In this document: positions 56,496 to 64,000 of the stretch, one piece after another
Layout of the letters: the number at the start of each line of letters is the position of its first letter
Numbering within the stretch: the first letter of the stretch is position 1
From: Nitrosomonadales bacterium
Lineage (GTDB): Bacteria; Pseudomonadota; Gammaproteobacteria; Burkholderiales; Gallionellaceae
Direction of reading: 5' to 3'
DNA: 64,000 bases
NCBI GenBank assembly: GCA_023259055.1
Contig: JAHFQZ010000002.1
Coordinates: 552,290 to 616,289 of the forward strand
Translations under genes and position numbers: made by a program
Notes under the pieces: model-generated
The model's input: only the letters and a program-made list of their open reading frames with translations
Database searches by the model: none
Told to the model about the DNA's origin: nothing

Positions 56496-57092
56496 ATGTT
56501 GACCATAGTTTTTGTAATCGCGGCCTATCTGGTGGGCTCGATCTCTTTCGCTGTGATCTCCAGCAAGCTGTTCTCCTTGCCCGATCCGCGCAGTTACGGT
56601 TCAGGCAATCCCGGCGCGACCAATGTGCTGCGCAGTGGCAAGAAGGCGGCAGCAGCATTGACGTTGTTCGGCGATGCGACGAAGGGCTGGCTGGCGGTGT
56701 TTGTGGCGATACAGCTTGCCTTGTCCGAGGTACAAGTCGCGCTGGTTGTGCTGGCGGTATTTCTCGGGCATATTTTTCCGGTCTTCCTGCGTTTCAAGGG
56801 CGGTAAGGGGGTGGCGACGGCTTTGGGCGTACTGCTCGGGATGAATGTCTGGCTGGGATTGAGCGCGTTGGCAACCTGGTTGGTTATGGCGCTATTGTTC
56901 CGCTACTCGTCGTTGGCAGCTTTGACTGCTGCCGCTTGTGCGCCGATCTTTGCGTTTTTGCTTGGGTTGCCGCGTGAGTGGGTGCTGGCATCCGGCATCA
57001 TGCTGCTGCTGCTGATCTGGAGGCACAAGAAAAATATTCAGAATCTGCTGGCGGGGAAAGAAGCAAGGATAGGCAAGCGCAGCGATGCATGA
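56496..57092 (+). CDS. plsY: Acyl-phosphate glycerol-3-phosphate acyltransferase
   Basis: PlsY makes lysophosphatidate from acyl-phosphate at the membrane, the first step of phospholipid synthesis. The 198-residue protein has about five membrane helices and the three conserved loops: [36 protein letters not shown] and the end PLREW-like segment ([18 protein letters not shown]). Complete. Confidence 0.97.
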   Translation: MLTIVFVIAAYLVGSISFAVISSKLFSLPDPRSYGSGNPGATNVLRSGKKAAAALTLFGDATKGWLAVFVAIQLALSEVQVALVVLAVFLGHIFPVFLRFKGGKGVATALGVLLGMNVWLGLSALATWLVMALLFRYSSLAALTAAACAPIFAFLLGLPREWVLASGIMLLLLIWRHKKNIQNLLAGKEARIGKRSDA

Positions 57093-57113
57093 GCGGAATG
57101 CAGCGCAAAAAAA

Positions 57114-57139
57114 TGCCCCTGAACCTAAGATCAGGGGCA
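57114..57139 (-). terminator. Rho-independent terminator (tsaD side)
   Basis: TGCCCCTGA pairs with TCAGGGGCA over an 8-base loop and is followed on the minus strand by TTTTTTT. It ends the tsaD transcript or the candidate small RNA, and also stands at the end of the convergent plsY gene. Confidence 0.85.
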
Positions 57140-57235
57140 AACGTCTTAACCTACTTGGGAGGAGATAAGACACCCACTCAGGGAAGAGAAGCGGGTGAAA
57201 GCTTGCGCTATTCGCATACTAAGGCAGGCGAACTC
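57114..57235 (-). ncRNA. Candidate small RNA or tsaD 3'-UTR with anti-SD loop
   Basis: Read on the minus strand, the gap after tsaD has three hairpins. ACCCGCT/AGTGGGT comes first. GTCTTA/TAAGAC (57143-57171) follows, with the loop holding CTCCTCCC, complementary to Shine-Dalgarno sequences. TGCCCCTGA/TCAGGGGCA (57114-57139) is last, followed by seven T's (a terminator). No clear promoter is visible, so it may be a processed end of the tsaD message. C-rich loops of this type occur in several trans-acting sRNAs. Confidence 0.45.
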
Positions 57236-57274
57236 TAAAATAGTTCCATTGAAAAGCTGTTTATTGTAGCCGTG

Positions 57275-58315
57275 TCAGCTTGCGGCGCTTTCCGCCAGAT
57301 TCCAGCGCGGCTTGACGTTGAAGCGATAATCTTTTTTTCCTGGTTGTTGAGCGAGCCGCAACGCTCCGGCGAAGGCGATCATCGCGCCGTTGTCGGTGCA
57401 GAATTCCAGATCGGGATAAAACACTTTGCCGCCGCGCTTGCCGATGTCTTTGTTCAGGCGCTCGCGCAATAGTTTGTTCGCGCCCACGCCACCTGCCACC
57501 ACCAGTTGATCCAGGCCAGTCTGCGCCAGCGCGGCGCGCGATTTGTTTGCCAGCACGTCGACAATGGCTTCCTGTACGGCGCAGGCGATGTCGGCACGGG
57601 TTTGTTCATCCATAATCTTCTGCTCATCGTTGCTGCTTTGCTTTACCAGTGTCAGAACTGCTGTTTTTAATCCGCTGAAGCTGAATTCCAGATCGCCGCT
57701 GTGCAACATCGGGCGCGGCAACTTGTATAAACCGGGGCGGCCGCGCGCGGCGAGTTTTGCCAGTTCCGGGCCGCCCGGATAACCCAGCCCCAGCAGCTTC
57801 GCGCTTTTGTCGAAGGCTTCTCCGGCTGCATCATCCAGCGTTTCGCCGAGCAGGGTGTATTGACCGATGCCGTCCACGCGCATCAATTGCGTATGCCCGC
57901 CGGAAACCAGTAAGGCGACGAAGGGAAACTCCGGTGCGGGGTCGGATAATAATGGGGAGAGCAGGTGGCCTTCCAAATGATGGATGCCGATGCTGGGAAT
58001 ATCGAGTGCATAGGCCAGCGCATTCGCAACACTGGCACCGACAAGTAGTGCGCCGCCCAAACCCGGTCCCTGGGTGTAAGCAATCGCGCTGATTTGGGCT
58101 AGCGATACATCGGCTTCACGCATGACTTGGCGTACCAGCGGGATGACGCGCCGCACATGATCGCGTGAAGCGAGTTCGGGAACGACGCCACCATATTCGC
58201 TGTGCATGGCGACTTGTGTGTGCAGCGTGTGTGCCAGTAACCCGCGCCCCATCTGGTAGAGCGCGATACCGGTCTCATCGCAGGATGATTCAATTCCAAG
58301 TGTGATCAGTGACAT
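57275..58315 (-). CDS. tsaD: tRNA threonylcarbamoyladenosine transferase TsaD
   Basis: TsaD transfers threonylcarbamoyl to A37 of tRNAs that read ANN codons, with TsaB and TsaE. The 346-residue protein begins [20 protein letters not shown], has the metal motif [32 protein letters not shown], and [20 protein letters not shown]. It is complete. It is divergent from the rRNA operon. Confidence 0.97.
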   Translation of the reverse strand: MSLITLGIESSCDETGIALYQMGRGLLAHTLHTQVAMHSEYGGVVPELASRDHVRRVIPLVRQVMREADVSLAQISAIAYTQGPGLGGALLVGASVANALAYALDIPSIGIHHLEGHLLSPLLSDPAPEFPFVALLVSGGHTQLMRVDGIGQYTLLGETLDDAAGEAFDKSAKLLGLGYPGGPELAKLAARGRPGLYKLPRPMLHSGDLEFSFSGLKTAVLTLVKQSSNDEQKIMDEQTRADIACAVQEAIVDVLANKSRAALAQTGLDQLVVAGGVGANKLLRERLNKDIGKRGGKVFYPDLEFCTDNGAMIAFAGALRLAQQPGKKDYRFNVKPRWNLAESAAS

Positions 58316-58405
58316 TTTTTAGTTTTTCCGGTGAGGCAGCATTGTAGTAAAGAACTCGATCAAACACGCTATTCGGAATTATTATCAAATTATCTCAAAA
58401 AGGTG

Positions 58406-58433
58406 TTGACGGGAACTTTCCCATCTCTATAAT
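58406..58433 (+). promoter_or_regulatory. rRNA operon promoter
   Basis: TTGACG, a 16-bp spacer and a perfect TATAAT are followed by the GC-rich discriminator GCGCACC, a mark of promoters under stringent control. Transcription would start near 58440, about 205 bp before mature 16S. Confidence 0.88.
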
Positions 58434-58460
58434 GCGCACCTCTTCGCTGCCACGGCAGCC

Positions 58461-58472
58461 GTTCTTTAAAAG
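58461..58472 (+). promoter_or_regulatory. boxA-like antitermination site in rRNA leader
   Basis: GTTCTTTAAAAG matches the boxA core (TGCTCTTTAACA) at most positions. A second, TGATCTTTAAAAA, lies at 60588-60600 before 23S. Both should recruit NusB/S10 to keep polymerase from terminating early. Confidence 0.65.
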
Positions 58473-58646
58473 TTAAAACAAACAACCGACGAGTGTAGGT
58501 GCTTGGTTTTTGGGAAGTTTCTGTATTTTTCGGAATATGGAAACGACTTTAAAAATATAGCAGTAACCTACACGAAGTCGAAAAAAATCATGCAAGTGAT
58601 TTACTTTGAGTAGGACCAGGTTCTTAGATGAACCAAAACAGGTATT

Positions 58647-60185
<1,539 letters not shown>

Positions 60186-60230
60186 GAGAATCCAGAGGCT
60201 GAGTGCCTACACTCATCGGTTGTTTGAAAG

Positions 60231-60322
60231 CAGGACTGAGGAACGAGGACTAAGTGCTGAGTTAAAGCGGTGGCGTAGCCACGCGGAACACTCAGTCCTG
60301 AATTTCTCGGTTCGCAGTCCTG
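60231..60322 (+). repeat. Long imperfect inverted repeat in the 16S-tRNA spacer
   Basis: CAGGACTGAGGAACGAGGAC and its continuation to 60262 pair imperfectly with 60290-60322 (ending TTCGCAGTCCTG), around a central GTGGC/GCCAC hairpin. It would form a long rod in the transcript between 16S and tRNA-Ile. This is not part of the usual processing stem of 16S. Confidence 0.6.
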
Positions 60323-60329
60323 AAGTTAT

Positions 60330-60406
60330 GGGTCTGTAGCTCAGCTGGTTAGAGCATTGTGTTGATAACGCAGGGGTCGTTGGTTCGAGTCCAACCAGAC
60401 CCACCA
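60330..60406 (+). tRNA. ileT: tRNA-Ile (anticodon GAT)
   Basis: The cloverleaf has 77 nt including CCA. Acceptor GGGTCTG pairs with CAGACCC, the anticodon loop is TTGATAA, and the T arm is GTTGG-TTCGAGT-CCAAC. It stands in the usual place in the 16S-23S spacer. Confidence 0.97.
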
Positions 60407-60419
60407 GAGTAGAAAAATG

Positions 60420-60495
60420 GGGGGTTTAGCTCAGCTGGGAGAGCACCTGCTTTGCAAGCAGGGGGTCGTCGGTTCGATCCCGTCAACCTCCACCA
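60420..60495 (+). tRNA. alaT: tRNA-Ala (anticodon TGC)
   Basis: The cloverleaf has 76 nt with CCA. Acceptor GGGGGTT pairs with AACCTCC (one G-U), the anticodon loop is TTTGCAA. It follows tRNA-Ile by 13 bp in the spacer. Confidence 0.97.
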
Positions 60496-60836
60496 ATACC
60501 TGGTTCGCAGTCGCAAGTCGTAAGTTTTTAGTTGAAGGTATTGCCTTGGCTAATGATTTACGACTTACGTCTTAATGATATAAGTTTGATCTTTAAAAAT
60601 TTGGAAGAAGTAAAGAAAGTGATTCTCGCTGAAACGGGGATGGGTAACCGTCTTTGTGGAAGCGGAAAAACTAAATGGGTTTTGATTGTATCAAGCCGAT
60701 TCATGATTAGTCATTGTGAGTTGGTCACAAACCTTTGCGAAAGCCGGATCCTTAAATCAATCCGGTGGAAGTAAAAGTTAGAAAATGCGAAACACGATAA
60801 CGCCTTGGCCGAAAGGTTGAGGGCTTAACGTTATAG
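60496..60836 (+). other. tRNA-Ala to 23S spacer
   Basis: This 341-bp stretch holds no gene. It has a GTAAG/CTTAC palindrome near 60516-60570 (CAAGTCGTAAG with CTTACGACTTACG-like arms), the boxA-like site TGATCTTTAAAAA, and the 5' half of the 23S processing stem. Confidence 0.7.
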
Positions 60837-63722
<2,886 letters not shown>

Positions 63723-63875
63723 ATAACATTAAGTTGTTTAAAGTGTGACGCAGTACAATCAAAACACATTAAAACTTTACTTCTTCCAGATACGGTTCGT
63801 TGATTGAACGTTAAATTTTAATCAGCGAACCACAAACAGGGCAGACGACAGAATACCGTCGGATGCCGAACAGTT

Positions 63876-63992
63876 TGTCTGACGACCATAGCGAGTTGGT
63901 CCCACTCCTTCCCATCCCGAACAGGACAGTGAAACGACTCCGCGCCGATGATAGTGTGGATTACCCATGTGAAAGTAGGTCATCGTCAGACT
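63876..63992 (+). rRNA. rrf: 5S ribosomal RNA
   Basis: About 117 nt: TGTCTGACGACCATAGCG at the 5' end pairs with CGTCAGACT at the 3' end; CCATCCCGAAC and GATGATAGTGTGG are the usual loops. It closes the rRNA operon at the right edge of the window, 153 bp after 23S. Confidence 0.97.
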
Positions 63993-64000
63993 CCTTACAA

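Larger units (their letters stand above)
58316..58646 (+). other. rRNA operon leader region
   Basis: This 331-bp stretch has no gene. It holds the rRNA promoter at 58406-58433, a boxA-like site at 58461-58472 and the processing leader of 16S rRNA. Confidence 0.8.

Overview
The window looks like chromosomal DNA of a betaproteobacterium, most likely of the Gallionellaceae/Nitrosomonadales. The reasons are the 16S sequence type, the betaproteobacterial order rpsP-rimM-trmD-rplS next to ffh, the rpe-gph-trpE run, a CbbY-type sugar phosphatase (a usual partner of the Calvin cycle) and several small c-type cytochromes. The genus is inferred by eye, without a database search.

Region 1 (1-7.9 kb) holds mostly minus-strand genes for envelope quality control: a partial DUF924 gene, a slipin/NfeD pair, exported hypotheticals, and exported MsrB and MsrA with overlapping reading frames. 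It ends with a plus-strand conserved gene and a small cytochrome c behind a perfect FNR-type site. Region 2 (8-27.5 kb) is an unbroken minus-strand stress island. In transcription order it runs: three very short genes (one SAP-like), a small membrane protein, rpoH with a coupled leader peptide, a glutaredoxin-DsbD fusion, a second SAP-like protein, cold-shock protein, Hsp20, GroEL, a BCAM0308-family protein, DegP, Cfa, a reductase, cytochrome c, a CBS protein, HPF, Hsp20, a PEBP protein, DnaK, DnaJ, an exported PCMT and a membrane spermidine-synthase-like protein. Together these cover folding, ribosome hibernation, membrane change and protein repair. The content recalls the low-oxygen-activated (lxa) locus of Burkholderia cenocepacia.

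Four copies of a 65-bp promoter-like element, always oriented toward the downstream gene, sit before msrB, the plus-strand gene at 6882 and both SAP-like loci. Each has two copies of a CAGGCAAACAC box exactly 46 bp apart, the second inside a -35/-10-like spacer. This is the strongest candidate for an undescribed system: a small regulon running through the stress genes.

Region 3 (27.6-36.5 kb) has prfC, a truncated TonB-receptor remnant, a TPR/outer-membrane-barrel protein with a Cys-rich exported peptide, and an ABC-type binding protein translationally coupled to a HAMP-PAS-GGDEF sensor. Region 4 (36.5-45.3 kb) is rpe-gph-trpE-trpG-trpD, broken up by palindromic repeats and an FAD protein, with no trpC next to trpD, followed by a DbpA-type helicase. 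Region 5 (45.3-49.3 kb) has a candidate structured RNA, a four-gene cassette of a mini J-domain protein with three unrecognised proteins, an S4 pseudouridine-synthase-like protein and tRNA-Ala(CGC). Region 6 (49.3-58.3 kb) is housekeeping: cbbY-like, ffh, ypjD-like, rpsP-rimM-trmD-rplS, ogt, xerD, folB, plsY, tsaD, and a candidate small RNA with a CUCCUCCC loop. Region 7 (58.4-64 kb) is a complete 16S-tRNA-Ile-tRNA-Ala-23S-5S rRNA operon with its promoter.
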